Of a DNA stretch of 61,061 nt, positions 26,214-39,174 are shown piece by piece (positions within the stretch are counted from its first letter, which is position 1; each line of letters opens with the position of its first letter). Source of the DNA: Ichthyophonus hoferi. Taxonomy: Eukaryota > Opisthokonta > Ichthyosporea > Ichthyophonida > Ichthyophonidae. The notes beneath the pieces are model-generated. The model was given only the letters and a program-made list of their open reading frames with translations, did no database searches and was not told the origin of the DNA. The position numbers and the translations under genes are program-made. The stretch covers positions 28,737-89,797 of the forward strand of contig NAOQ01000061.1 of NCBI GenBank assembly GCA_002751075.1. Direction: 5' to 3'.

Positions 26214-27519
26214 TCTCTTAGCAATAAACTTCAGTAACTAAAATTTGTGATTAGAAATTTGATGCGACGCACTTCATATATAAGCTATTTACAATAAAGC
26301 ATGGCATCATCTATCTTCTCTTTGATTGGGTTATTATTGTCAGCTATTGTTTTGCTACCCTTCTCCATTTTTCATTGGCTACGTGATATCAGATCTTGCA
26401 TTGACACCATATATCTAAGATCAAGACGGGCTATTTAAATCTTCATTCTATAGTTCCAATGACATAGTTTTCCATAGTCTACTAGAGTTCCTCTTTTAAA
26501 ATAATATTTTTATATAAAAAATTAAGTATAATAAGTCAATTTTCGAAGTTTAAATTTTACCACTAACATACAAGGCAATGGTCAAAATGCCAGATTAGCC
26601 TAACCAGTGGTATTTCGGTTAGAAGACGGAATTAAAACAATTGATAGCTGAAGGCATAATAATAGCAATTGGTTTCGATATCACAGCATTATGATATAAG
26701 AAGAATCTAACGTTATGTGTTGTTTTATAAATATAGCGGAGAAAGCAACAGGATATCAGTTGCAATTTTTTTTATTAAAAATTAGTGCTTTCGACGAGGA
26801 CTGAATCCTTTACTAGAGCATAGAGATCAGTAAATATTATCGAAAAAAGAATGAAGTCGAAAATGTGAAGACGTTGAAAAGAGAAAACTCGAAGAACTAA
26901 ATGCTCATTAATAAATGAAGAAATGGGTTTGTCACTGGCTCACAAATAGAGGGGTCTATTGCAGTCCGGAAGGGTCAAAAAAAAAGGGATTAAGTGTCAC
27001 TTTGGTACTTTAAAAGTTTTACAAGTTTTTTTTCCTTTGGATTTTATGATTTATTTAATTAAAATTAAAATAGAACGCACACACCACACACACACACATA
27101 CGTTTCACGGATAGGCACGATTCCAAGATTCCGGATAGAGGTTACTGATCGACTTATTGAGCACCTGATTTAAAAAATATTTATCATTGGTGACTTCCTA
27201 GATTCTGCGTACTTCAATTGTTTCTTAATCTAAATGAAAAACCGAGTTTTTGTTTTTGTTTCAGTTTATAAACAATTACTGCCTTTTTTTCAGCTTAGTA
27301 TTCTTAACAATGTTAAGAACCATTGCTGGGATAAATAGAACAGACACATAAATACTGCAAGACTGTTAACATAGCTCGGCCGAAGTTCGTTCTGGTAACA
27401 AGCCAATCATGAAAAGATTGGTTCAATATTAGCTGATGAATAACGTTCTTAATCATCTTAATCAGGTAGATTTATTTGCCAATACATAGACAAGCTCTTT
27501 TATTAATGAGGAAATTAAC

Positions 27520-27650
27520 TGAAGAGCCATTCAAATGAGGACACAAAGTATTAGATCGTTGAGACAAGACCACATATTCTAGTGGGCCTCATGGTCTTTT
27601 ATGAATTTTATTAGCCAATAAATATATTTACCATAAGTCTCATTGACATC
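27520..27650 (+). repeat. interspersed repeat, copy A (partner near 45.8 kb)
   Basis: This segment, containing CTAGTGGG and AGCCAATAA, aligns for about 120 bases by eye with 45740-45885 in the same orientation. The copies are clearly diverged, roughly three quarters identical. The family is unknown. Confidence 0.55.
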
Positions 27651-28559
27651 TATGAACCTTTGTTCATCTATTATTAGATCCATTTGCACAAAGATTATGC
27701 ATATGTGAAGACATATCAGACCAATTAATTGGCTGTTTCCACCACAAGTCCAGCGAAAGCTGCTTCTACAAAAAATTAATCATCAGTAACAGATCGTTAT
27801 AAGATCTAGTCTCTTATAACTGCAATAACGTAGATGAGACCGAGGCCCCAATCTTCATTAAATATTAAATCTTTGAGACTTTATTACATCCAGACCACCG
27901 TACAGCATTAATTAGCTTTGCCACACTACTAAGCCATCCATCCATGATATGGTGCCTCAGCTACGTGTGGAAAATAAATAAGTTTCTGAACCTCAAAACC
28001 TCTTCACAAACATGTCAAACATATTACATTCCTTTACTACAAATAACTTACACTTGCCAATATGATGACATCACTAATTTACAATGGCGTCACTAATAGG
28101 GACTTATTACTGGTAATGTTTTTACAACTGCGATAGTAAAAGAAAAAAACTGCAAGAAAGCAATACAAATACATCCGGCCAAGCAACTTGTTATTACCGT
28201 TTAGATGTTTTGCCATCTCAATGTAATTACATAAGTCTTTCATCTTGAATTTCATTCGGCAACAATTATGAATCGGAATTGAGTAGTTTGATTACATGAT
28301 TACATTTGCATTGGGCCATATTATAAAATGTTTAAACGGTAACGTCATCGGATCGTGTAGTAATTGGTCGTCAAGTAAACAAGAAAACCTTTCTCGCACC
28401 TACAAACCACAATTCGCTCCAGCTTTGCGAAAACCTGGCTTAATTAAACAATATAATAAAATTAACAATATCACTTGTCTTGAACGTGCCTAAAAATATA
28501 TTCTAGAGAATATGCAGAACATTTTGTTTTTGGAAGCTTATCTTATCTTATAAAATGAT

Positions 28560-28790
28560 ATGTGAAATGATATTACTGGATCGCTTATCTCATTACTAGT
28601 GAGCCGGACTCATATTGTGAAATAATAATACCGGGTCGCTTATCTTACTAATATGCCGGACTCTTATTGTGAAATGATAATACCGGGTCACTTATCTTAC
28701 TAATGAGCCAGACTTATATTGTGAAATGATAATACCGGATCATTTATTTATATTACTAATGAGTTAGTTTATATTATTAACGAGTTAGAC
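28560..28790 (+). repeat. minisatellite, about four units of 52 bp
   Basis: Successive units start near 28571, 28631, 28683 and 28735. They share the core ACCGGGTCGCTTATCTTACT and a GCCGGACTCATATTGTGAAA-like part. The last unit is more diverged. A fifth related fragment lies near 28985. Confidence 0.8.
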
Positions 28791-28799
28791 TCAAATCAA

Positions 28800-29245
28800 G
28801 GCGTGGTGTCGGTACTATCGTGGTTTCTATAGATATTGGGATAACGAGATATAAAAGAGAAAGGGATACGAAATAATAAACACGGTTTTTCTTTATAAAC
28901 AGTCATTGAGCATTTGGATTTCTTGGCCTCCAGGTTGAACTAGTGTTAAGTTAATCAACTTTTATAGGAGTTATAAGTTGACATGATATTACTGGATCGC
29001 TTACCTCATACTGAATGTTACTAACGAGCCGAACTCATCAACGCGCGTTACTCGTACTATACCGGTTTTATTTAGGAAAGAAAACCGGTACGGGTATTGG
29101 GATAACAGAGTATAAAAGAAAAAGGGACATGGAATAATAAACACGGTTTTCTCTGTGAACAGCCTTTATTGTTTGAATTTTGTTGGCCTAAGTAGAACTG
29201 TTGTTTTTCAACTTTTATTATAAATATAAGTTGACATCTCATATT
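28800..29245 (+). repeat. tandem pair of ~260-bp units with a TATAAAAG box, LTR-like but unproven
   Basis: Two diverged copies, offset by about 261 bases, each carry ATTGGGATAAC, TATAAAAGA with a purine run, AATAATAAACACGGTTTT and a CAACTTTTAT-AAGTTGACAT end. A TATA box followed by a polyadenylation-like AATAAT/AAATAA would suit the U3-R part of a long terminal repeat, and the minisatellite sits directly upstream. No internal retroelement coding sequence lies between the copies, and no target-site duplication was established. Confidence 0.5.
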
Positions 29246-29889
29246 AGTCCTCGCTTTGCGACTCATAAAAAAATATTTATCCAATACGGCCCGAAAGATA
29301 ACTAACTCTACTCGAATTGGTTTGACATCAAGTCAGTTAATCGTTAATAGTTGACTATGAGTTAATCCCAGCTAAACTGTAACTTTAAGAGCAATGCACC
29401 TGACATATATCACGTACTTTTAAGAAAATGTTAACCCTTGTAGTTATTATGAACTAATACCAATTAATGACAATGGTTAATAAATGAGGACTGCAAGACA
29501 AAGCAATGGGCCCTAACTGAGTCAGATCAGTTGCATGGTGAGCTCCATCCAACACGAGAACACGAGGGAAGAAAATGAAAGATCTTGATGCTTTATAATA
29601 ATAGGACTATGGGAAATAATGAGTGTTATTACTATTGCTATTACCATTCATATATGGTATATATAATATGATATGGCATTAATTATTATTAGTGTTGTTG
29701 CGATGGTCCCTAGTATCACTGTTTTAATTGTTTTATTTATTTTTCTTCTGTAGTACATATAGTATAATTATAACTATTGTTGTTTGTTGTTAAAGCCAAT
29801 GATTATAAAGCTACTTTGTCTAATTTGAACTATTTACTGTATAATCTGTAAATATAACACTAATTATATAGTACGCTCAAAAAAACAGT

Positions 29890-29960
29890 ATTAGTGGTGG
29901 TCGATCAAAATTGAACCAGCCAATGGCAGAGGTCCCGTGAATAAATTATTTCATATCATG
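29890..29960 (+). repeat. interspersed repeat, copy B (inverted partner near 45.5 kb)
   Basis: The segment GATCAAAATTGAACCAGCCA and the following ATGG-AGAGGTCCCGTGA part match the reverse complement of 45500-45575 with few differences. This shows a dispersed element family of unknown type. Confidence 0.6.
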
Positions 29961-30044
29961 CTATGCAGAACCATTCTGTGTAAGACAAGTTCTGCACACT
30001 TGTTTAATAATAAAAATATGTCTAGCATATATGCACTCCGTGTA

Positions 30045-30110
30045 TGAAAATTATTTATGTTCCGGTTTAGAACGATAAAGAATCTTAACACCGCCAACTT
30101 TCTTTTATAC
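30045..30110 (+). repeat. interspersed repeat, copy C (partner near 44.5 kb)
   Basis: TTTAGAACGATAAAGAATCT and the next ~25 bases resemble 44505-44560 in the same orientation. The similarity is short and diverged. Confidence 0.4.
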
Positions 30111-31408
30111 TTATAACAATTAACAAGCCAAGTATTATGATTTCAGTTCTCATTACAATGGCTCCTACTGCTCCAGAATCATTACACTGAAAGTTACAAT
30201 CGTAACTAACTAAAACTCATGTGTAATCCATTGTAATAATTCTTTATTTATATTAAAACAGCACATATTTTATTTCTTTCTTTTTTTGATTAATCAAATA
30301 GTAGAGATTATCTATCAATCCTACGTAGTAATGATTCGAATTGACTTAATTCTCACATATCATACTATACTAGGTATATGGTTTGATTTTAACTGAGTTC
30401 CACTACATCACATGTTTAAAATGATATAAATTAACCACTGTGTGGTTGAGACGAGGCTTCTGGTTTTGTTTACATTATAGTCTGGCAAATGACAGGCGTT
30501 GTTGTCAATGTAAAGGCTCAAGATAAAGACAGGTTATGTTTACCCTATATTTTTCCTGTTTCAATACGTGGTGCTTCTGTTGAACTTAAAGAACTTCATA
30601 AGGACTCAGGACAATTAGTTTAATTTATAAAAAAACTTGATATCTGTTGCAACTCAACATTTTTTTATCCATCTATTTTCTGCAATATACATTAATACAA
30701 GGTTATTCATGTATTAATACTATGAGCGTAAGTGCTCAACAGCAGCCTATACCCGGATTGATGTATTGCAACAATCCTTCATAGTGGTATTCTCAATCCT
30801 AATATAGCATGTTTATATGATACCATACCCTTAAACCATTATAAATCATAACATATGGTAAGATTCCTGAGGAGTAACTTGTTTTTAGAACACCATGCAA
30901 ACCAGCGGGCAGTAGTCTAATCATTTAAGGCTAGTGAGTAATTTCCATTAGATCAGTAATCATTTTATAAAGCTACTTCTCAAATATAGCTACATATGCA
31001 ACATAGGTAAAGTAGTTATAAGTATCTAATAAATTAATGACTGGTTCTGAAGTATTACATATATAAAATGCTGTATTTGGGAAGTATAAAAACTTTCCAT
31101 CTGAGATAGATTGGGGACTCTTGATTCTGCAGTAATACTTAATAAAGGCTATATAGTTTTTATCCTAGTTCTCCACTTGCAATAGTCGGCTGCCACCCTG
31201 AACATGAATAAGACACTTACTACACAGGCTGAACAGGATACCACTCACTACAATGAGTCACTTTAGGTATATTATGATTGCGGATGGATAAAAGAAATAA
31301 AAGCAATTAGCCACATTAAATAACAAATTTGATGGGTTAAGAACATTTTATATCCCAAAGTTTTAATTTAAAATCTTGACGTCTACTGGTCCCTGGGCCA
31401 TTAAGCAT

Positions 31409-33628
31409 CTACATAAAGTCCTCTTCATATGCGTTTACATCAACATCATGGTCAAACTGGTTGGAGGTCTGTACATATGATAGAATCACATAGTAGATTA
31501 GATTAGATTGGATTAGATTGTATCGTATCATATTGTATTATATTATGCTGTATACTACAGTGTTGTTTAATGATTGAATAAATGTAGAGCGTTGATAGTG
31601 TTATCAAATCAGTGCTCTTTCTAATCTCATGGAGGTGTCCAGTATCATTAACACTGTATTTACCCCCTGTTTTTCCGGTTAAACAGCTACAAAAATAAGA
31701 TTTTTTAATGGAGGTGAGTGAAAAATGAATAACTTTTTAACAAGACATGCATATTATATTATATTGCAAATTCACACAGGTCCAATATATCCAATATATC
31801 CAATATCTCTCTCACATTATCTATTAGTGTACCAGTCTCATTATAGTATAACCCTAGATACCTACCTGTATTAAAATTACTTTATAAATAAAATAACTTC
31901 AAAAAAAAAAAAAATAGATACAGAAAAACTACGGGTATAGAGTAGTAGTATATTGTATAACAAACATACAGACATAAGGGTATGTGGTTATGATTGAAAT
32001 CAGTAGATCGCTAGAAAAGACCTTGGCACCAGGATGAATATCATCATATCCATTGTGTAAAATATAAAATATAATATTATATATATATAGTACATGCACA
32101 TATACAATAGGTATTAAAACCCATATATACATACACAGGTACATGCATATATATATACTAACCATTGAACACCCAAAACAACTAGTAGTCCCTTCAACCA
32201 ATCACTACCTACCATTTTATCCTCATCGAACATTCCCTCATATGACCTTTCCTTGGCTTCCTTCAACATCTGTGTGTGCTCTTCTTTCTCCCGGGCCATC
32301 TATAAATGACAATTAACAATCAGATATTTAGTTGGATGATAGCTGCCAATCGTGATTAAGAATTTTAATCGTAAGCATAATCAGGTAATTTTAGTTCTAA
32401 ATCACATGATTTTGCACATATAACAAATATGGAATTATAACCAAAGTATGGTATGATGTGATATATTATGTGATTAGTGTAAATAAACTATAATTATCTA
32501 TAACTATAAGTAATTGCCACAATAGCATAGTATAGCATGATATAGTATGATATAATATATGGCTGAAGTGCAAATACATTATAACTAAATACTGAATACA
32601 TAAATATACCCTATCTATCTACACATACATACCCTTTCTTTATTAATCTTCTTTGTTTTCTCTACCAATCGTCTGTCTCTAGCCTGTCGTTCAGCGGCAA
32701 GGTCAGGGTAATCCTCCCTCTTTGTCTTGTTTAGACGATTAACAACATCATTTTTCTTTTCTGATACGACGTGTTTTACCTGTACATGTATGTGTTAGTG
32801 TGGTAGCGTGATACTACATGAGTATACATAATAGTATAAAGGTATAATAGTATAATAGTACATACACTGTGTCTGAATTAGTATCCTAATAGTAATACTA
32901 GTTTACACCAATGATTTTTATTGAATAAAAAATGACTTCCACTTAAAAATCCTTACATATACATACATACATGGTATATTATAAATTCCAACTCATTAAT
33001 ACATAACATAATATAATGCAAGGCAGTATAATAGGTACGCCCATCGCTATAGAGACCAAAAAAATTTAAGATAATATTTAAAAACAATATTTAGAAATTA
33101 AAATTGCACTTACCATCTTATTACTGTGAAAACTAACTTGGCCCACCGCCATGTCGTGTGTCTTTTTGAGATTTTCCCAGGGAGTGTAGACTACTGATAC
33201 ACTGCTTTGCTTGCAGCCTAGGGATATATATAGCTATTAATATAGTTGCATATAGTTATCACTATATTTGTATGTATAGAGGTATTACTATGGCTATATA
33301 TGATAAATAATCATTATATATACTTAATAATGATTTTATCCATTATTCTATCACCCATATATATAATCAATAGCTACTTCATATGGTATTATATCATATA
33401 GAAAACAAGTACCTTTGTATCATGTAATTAGTAATTACTCCATACATACACATACACACACATACATGCATACATATACATGCACACATACACATACATA
33501 TACATAGACGCCCATATATACATACATATACATATACACATACACATATATACACATATACATACAGACATACATACATATACCTACACACATATATATA
33601 TATATACATACACACATGCATATACACA

Positions 33629-33669
<41 letters not shown>

Positions 33670-33846
33670 ATACACACATACACATACACACACATACATA
33701 CGGATATACATACATACCCACTATGCTATTGGCTTTAACCAATGCAGCACAGTCTTCAATTAAAGCAGGGCTCATATCTTCCCATGTTTGGCCCTCTTGA
33801 AGTCGGACATATACGTGGGCACTAGACAGCTTGTCAACGTGAAACC

Positions 33847-33892
<46 letters not shown>

Positions 33893-34367
33893 AAGAGATA
33901 CAAATAGCAGGAGGGTAGGCTAACATACATTACCCTCTACGATGCCTTATCTATCTGTATATCCTATCTACTATCCCTATAATGTTATCACAGGAATAAA
34001 TACTTACACCTTTATTAAAAATTCCCAAAACTCAACTGTTTCCTTGAAAAAATTATATTATATCACATGCTATAAATAAGCTCATGTGAATATTTAACCA
34101 CTACAAATGATTGGTTAGAAAGAATGATATATAATTGGATGTAGGTATTTTTAGTAATATATTATTATATAATATCATACGATATACGTAATATTTTAAT
34201 ATTGATGACTCATATCTATCTAGCACAGGCAACATTATATATTCATACATACAGGAAATTACTCTATGATGTATATGATAGGATAATGTATGATATTATG
34301 TGAGATGACGATATGATATACTATAATCAAGTGTACCTACATAGGTGCTTACATATGTACTTGCAAG

Positions 34368-34399
<32 letters not shown>

Positions 34400-34758
34400 T
34401 ATATGATAATATTAATAGCAACCACCTACCACACATCCTCAGGCCAACCATAAGTGATCAAGTCCTCGTCTGTACCAATAACAATATATCACATTATTAT
34501 TAGACCAATCTTGTATTGCCTTTAAAATTAAATAAATATTAATTGGAAGAGTTATCGTAATTAAAATAAGGTCCTGACTTATAGTACTATATGTGTATGC
34601 AGAATTATATACATAACAAACATATAAACGTATACTTACATTATAGGTACCTACCCACCTACACATCAAATATATACTGACTTACTCTCGTATTTGTCCT
34701 TTCCCACATATATATGTGCAGGTGGGTCAACCACTGTACTTGTATAGTAAAAAACCAT
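31409..34758 (-). CDS. CCDC25: coiled-coil domain-containing protein 25 (NFACT-R family)
   Basis: Seven minus-strand exons: 34758-34686, 34469-34430, 33845-33718, 33217-33114, 32779-32633, 32299-32213, 31468-31409, giving 212 residues (human 208). The N-terminal NFACT-R (DUF814-like) domain reads [59 protein letters not shown] and [21 protein letters not shown] charged coiled coil follows from ~residue 116 ([35 protein letters not shown]), and the acidic end YEEDFM matches the family terminus. The same fold in NEMF/Rqc2 binds RNA or ribosomes. In mammals CCDC25 has been reported as a sensor of extracellular-trap DNA, but its ancestral role is unclear. All phases agree. It stands head to head with MDM12. 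Long CATA and GA microsatellites fill two of its introns. Confidence 0.95.
33430..33717. repeat. CACATA/TA-rich microsatellite in a CCDC25 intron
   Basis: Nearly 290 bases of imperfect (CACATA)n, (CATA)n and (TA)n. Open frames across it are repetitive Tyr/Val/Cys or His/Thr/Ile strings and are not genes. It ends at the exon 3 donor. Confidence 0.9.
33849..33889. repeat. (GA)n microsatellite beside a CCDC25 splice acceptor
   Basis: About twenty GA units on the plus strand. In transcript sense they form a CT-rich polypyrimidine tract directly before the acceptor of exon 3. Confidence 0.9.
34370..34396. repeat. (TA)n tract in a CCDC25 intron
   Basis: Uninterrupted TA dinucleotides just downstream (minus sense) of exon 2. 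Confidence 0.7.
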
Positions 34759-35467
34759 GTTAAATTATAAAACAAATACAAAATACTAATAATATTATGT
34801 GTAGTCATATAAAAAAAATACACATGCACTTAAAAGCCATAATTAGTTAATTAATTAATATTTAATGATAGGATATGAGTAAAATTGCGAAGATGGGATT
34901 TAAAATTAGATTTGGAAATCAAAATGTGGCATAAAATATTAATATGATATTATAATAAGACAATAAAATACAATATTTTTAAAATTACATGCTTAATATA
35001 AACTCTAAACTAGTTATAATAATATGATGCATTGTATATTTCACTAAAAGTTATCTGATCTTAATCTTGATCTAGTATTTAAATATTAATCAGATGCTAA
35101 GCAGCAATCTCTTAAATTATTGAATATTTAATGTATAATATACGATTGCCAGTATTGATCAGAATTTAAATATTAATCAGGTGATAAATACACCAATCTT
35201 TTTAATTCTTGGACATTTAATTTGTAATCTATGATCAAAAATATATATCACAATTTAATTGGTTTATGATAAGGAAAATACAAACAAATAATTGGTTAAT
35301 TTCAAAAGATAACCATAAAAGGAGAGTACATATTATAAAATAACAAAGAATACACATACGATATAATAATATAATATACTATAGTAGAATATACGTTCAA
35401 CATGTAATACAATATACTGAAGCATAATAGAATATATATATATACTGTTACGTACACATAACATATA
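34759..35467. promoter_or_regulatory. shared intergenic region of the divergent CCDC25-MDM12 pair
   Basis: These 709 bases separate the two start codons and must hold both promoters unless 5' UTRs are long. The sequence is very AT-rich, with two similar ATTTAAATATTAATCAG-containing segments near 35076 and 35167. I cannot point to a defined core promoter element. Confidence 0.45.
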
Positions 35468-38400
35468 ATGAGTCTGAAAATTAACTGGGAAAAGATTACA
35501 GTTGAAAATACCAAACTGGCACAGGTAAATAGATGGGATAGAGACTGAAATTAAAAGGATAGGGCTTTCATGTTGTGTTTAATATGCTGTTGTTGAAGCA
35601 TATGGTCTTAGTTTTGAGAAGGAGGGAGTATTGTAATGACAATTAGGTTTGCTATCGGGTACTAGTGAAAACTTGCACACTTACCCGTTGTGGTAAGGTA
35701 AGATACAAATTCAAGTACAATATACAGGTGTATGACATTTAAATGTAATTGGATTTATGCAAGTATACAAATTTGTAAGACACCACGATTTACACATACT
35801 TATATAGAGACAGACAGACAGACATACAGTCATACACACATACACACACATACACACACACATATATATATATATATATACCTATCTTTCTATCTGCCTA
35901 CCAATCTATACACACATTAATCCATTCCCTCTCCCTCTCTCTCTCTTAGGAGTATATCAACACTCATCTCCAACATGTATCCCTCCCTGACTTCCTCCAA
36001 TCAATGACCGTTACTGATCTGTCATTTGGTGGTGAGCACTGATATTATAATACTATTCTAACACAGTTTTCTTATTAGTCATTGCTAGGGCTAGTTTTAT
36101 TGCAAATTATTTTATCTTGGCACCAATTGTTGTCCCAATGGCACGAATAATCATTATTTACATCAATCAAATGGCACCCTCATGTATTCCCTTTATGTGA
36201 GAAAGAAGAAAAAGCGAAAATATATGCGAACTTGGAATATATTAATGTAATAATATGATCGGTTTGCTATAATATTATCATTTCATTAATATATTAATTA
36301 CTGTAATTGTGAAATAATACAGTAAATACTATCATATTTTAATTTTATATTAATTTTTATCAATATCTAATCTAATCCCATAATATACCAGCACGTTATT
36401 ACCATTATAAATTTATTTTAAAATCCCTGCACCAACCAGATGATCCTCCCCATATTGAACTATTAGATATAGGAGACCCCTTTGAAGCCCTCGTAAACCC
36501 CCCTATATCAGATCCCCCTGATAGTAGTACTCCTGTGAATTTTACACCAGATGGGCCTGTGCAGCCATCATTTTACATTGAAAATTCATCTACTATACCT
36601 AGAGTTATTTGTGGGGCGGATATAGTACAGGTGATATATGTATATGTATATGTAGGTGGATATGTATGTGTGTGGATTGATTATACTATTATATATTACC
36701 ATAATATTACACTATCATACTGTTTTTTTATAAGATACATATATACACATACATATATCATTTATATAAATAATAACTTGTGTATAGCAATTAGAAATAA
36801 AACCAATAAATAACGTTTATAGTACAACAACTTAAAAATGGAAGAAGTATAAATAGATATATGTGACTTATGTCCAATAATCATATACTTCCTGCATTAT
36901 TTACTATGGCGTGGAGTAGGAGAGATCAACTTCAGTAGATATTTCTCTCTCTTTGATTAATTAATTAATTAATTAATTAGCTGCATATATGCATAGTTGT
37001 TCACCTTATTGCAGGCTTGATGAACAACTATTACATTGCTATACAAATATTGATGCATCTGTGCCATCATACATACACGATACATACATACATAATATTC
37101 ACACATTCATAATATTATAAAACACAATGCTTAAAGTAGATTGGTTATTAAATATACTTAATTTTAATTATTGCTTACCTTATTAAAGAGGAAAGGTGCA
37201 TAAATACTATTGCATTATACTCCAATGGTCCTATTATTTTAAAACCCAATTATTATACTGTATTAAGTGCTAGTAATTATTTGTATATTGAACCCCTATG
37301 ACTTGGTTATGTTGAAATACCAATCAATGCACTGTATTAAATCATATATTATACTTACCTATTCTGTAAGACTAACCAACTGGTTTGTTTAATACATTAC
37401 CCTAACCTCCCACTCGATCTCTTATCCTCTCCTCTAGGCACGTGTCCGCCTGACTCTTAAGGATACGGTGAAAGCACGTGTCAATGCTGTTATCGCTATC
37501 AACACACCAGTGCCTAATTTCATGTGTTTGCCTGTAGCCCTGGAACTTACTAGCTTACATTTTGATGGTATTGATGTTAGTCTATGATTGGTTTATAGAC
37601 TTCTATCAATGGTATAGCATAATATAGTGTAATATAGGACAGTATAATATAATATAGTATCATATAGTATAATATAGTATAGTATAGCATAGTCTAAGAT
37701 AGTCTAGTATTTAGTATAGTATAGTATAGTATAGTATAGTATAGTATAGTATAATATAATATAATATAGTATTGGTTTACACAGTCAATTATTAGCCTAT
37801 ATATATATATATATACTTATATATATGTGTACTTATACATATGATATATATACAGTGCATGATAAATACTGCGCCTATAAAGGTAATATGTTATTAAACT
37901 AAAATAATATTAGTTATTAGTTAATCTCCAAAAATTATTACTTACTATAGCTTCTCATATTTTATAGATATGTAATATATGCCGTTGTATGTATGCATAC
38001 ATATTATATACCATGCAATACATACAGATAATCTATATTTAAGTTCATAGATATAGATAAAGATGTTAATCAATCATATCTCCCAACCAATCAGCGGAGG
38101 TGATTATCATGTACAAGGAAAATAATGAAATAGCTGTCAGTCTACTACATTCTAATAAGGAGACTAGGTATAGTATGGTATTATATAGTATGATATGGTA
38201 TTATAATATATTTTATTTTATGCATATATATATGTATGGTATTATGTTATATTATATTATATATGTATAGATAGATGATAGATATATGACTTGCCCAACC
38301 AATCAATTGTAATATAATAAACGTTATTATTTTAGTTTAATTATTCCTAATTTATTTCTGGGCCCAATTAATAACTAATCATATTGTAATTTAATTTTTC

Positions 38401-39174
38401 TACCACAGTCCATTGATTGCTATGGAATTACAATCTGAAGTGGGTGATAGATCTCAGAAAGATGGTGGTATGTTAGCACCCACTTTAATTGGTTTTTATT
38501 TTGATTAAGTTTGAATGGATGTGTTGGATTGGCAGTACTAATGATAGCTATAATGAATATAACTATAAATGTATGAGGTTGTAAGTGAAAGAAAAGAAGC
38601 CGTGTGACTTACAGTAGTTTATTATTGAATATTTAATTATATTGGTATTTTATCTTTAGATGTGCTTTTTTCTTGGACTTTATTTGAGATATTGTCTATC
38701 ATATATGAAGAAATATGTAGTGGTAGGCAAAAGAGGAGAAAGAGAAGATGGGATGGAATTTGTTCACTAATGGTGAGAGGATGGGAGGTTGGTAGAAAGG
38801 GTATGTCTACATATGCATCTACATGTAAAAATACTATATTCCATTGGGTTGTTACATTATCATGCTATTCTATTAGCATATTACCACACTATTATACTAT
38901 CATATTATCACATTATTATACTATCATTCTACTATATTATAAAAATTATCATACTGTACAACTACCATTACACTATCCTATGATCATACCATACATACAC
39001 ACACCTAAATCGCATATTCCATGGGGTGTGGGGGTAACAGTCCTGAAGGACCTTGACAAGGTTGAAAGCTTCATAATTGATCAAATCCGAAAGTTTCTCA
39101 GTGAAAATATGCTATATCCACATAGCACATATATACCACCTATGGTTCCTAAAGTAGGATTAGGAGGATTGTAA
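35468..39174 (+). CDS. MDM12: MDM12, SMP-domain subunit of the ERMES ER-mitochondria tether
   Basis: Seven plus-strand exons: 35468-35524, 35950-36031, 36440-36630, 37438-37567, 38095-38167, 38409-38467, 39041-39174. All phases match, giving 241 residues (yeast Mdm12 is 271). The protein begins MSLKINWEKI, followed by SLPDFLQSMTVTDLSFG, IELLDIGDPFEA, VRLTLKDTVKARVNAVIAI, TPVPNFMCLPVALELTSL, AEVIIMYKENNEIAVSLLHS, MELQSEVGD and the end VLKDLDKVESFIIDQIRKFL. These correspond in order to conserved blocks of the MDM12 SMP domain, a lipid-transfer fold that bridges Mmm1 at the ER and Mdm34 at the mitochondrion. ERMES is familiar from fungi and some protists and is absent from most animals. An open frame from 38662 runs in phase into the last exon; I treat it as intron. 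Confidence 0.88.
37615..37770. repeat. (TATAG)n/(TATAA)n pentanucleotide repeat in an MDM12 intron
   Basis: About 150 bases of TATAG, with variants ATAAT and CATAG, most regular at 37715-37755. It is noncoding. Confidence 0.85.

Larger units (their letters stand above)
26214..31408. other. 5.2-kb intergenic region with repeats, no gene recognised
   Basis: It lies between the start of RidA copy 2 and the end of CCDC25. It contains a 52-bp minisatellite, a duplicated TATAAAAG-bearing unit and segments related to the degraded 44.5-45.9 kb region, each listed separately. Short open frames show no recognisable family. Confidence 0.5.

Noticed and set aside
33394-33800. Overlapping open frames on both strands rich in Tyr/Val/Cys or His/Thr/Ile
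   Set aside because: They are translations of the CATA/CACATA microsatellite in a CCDC25 intron.
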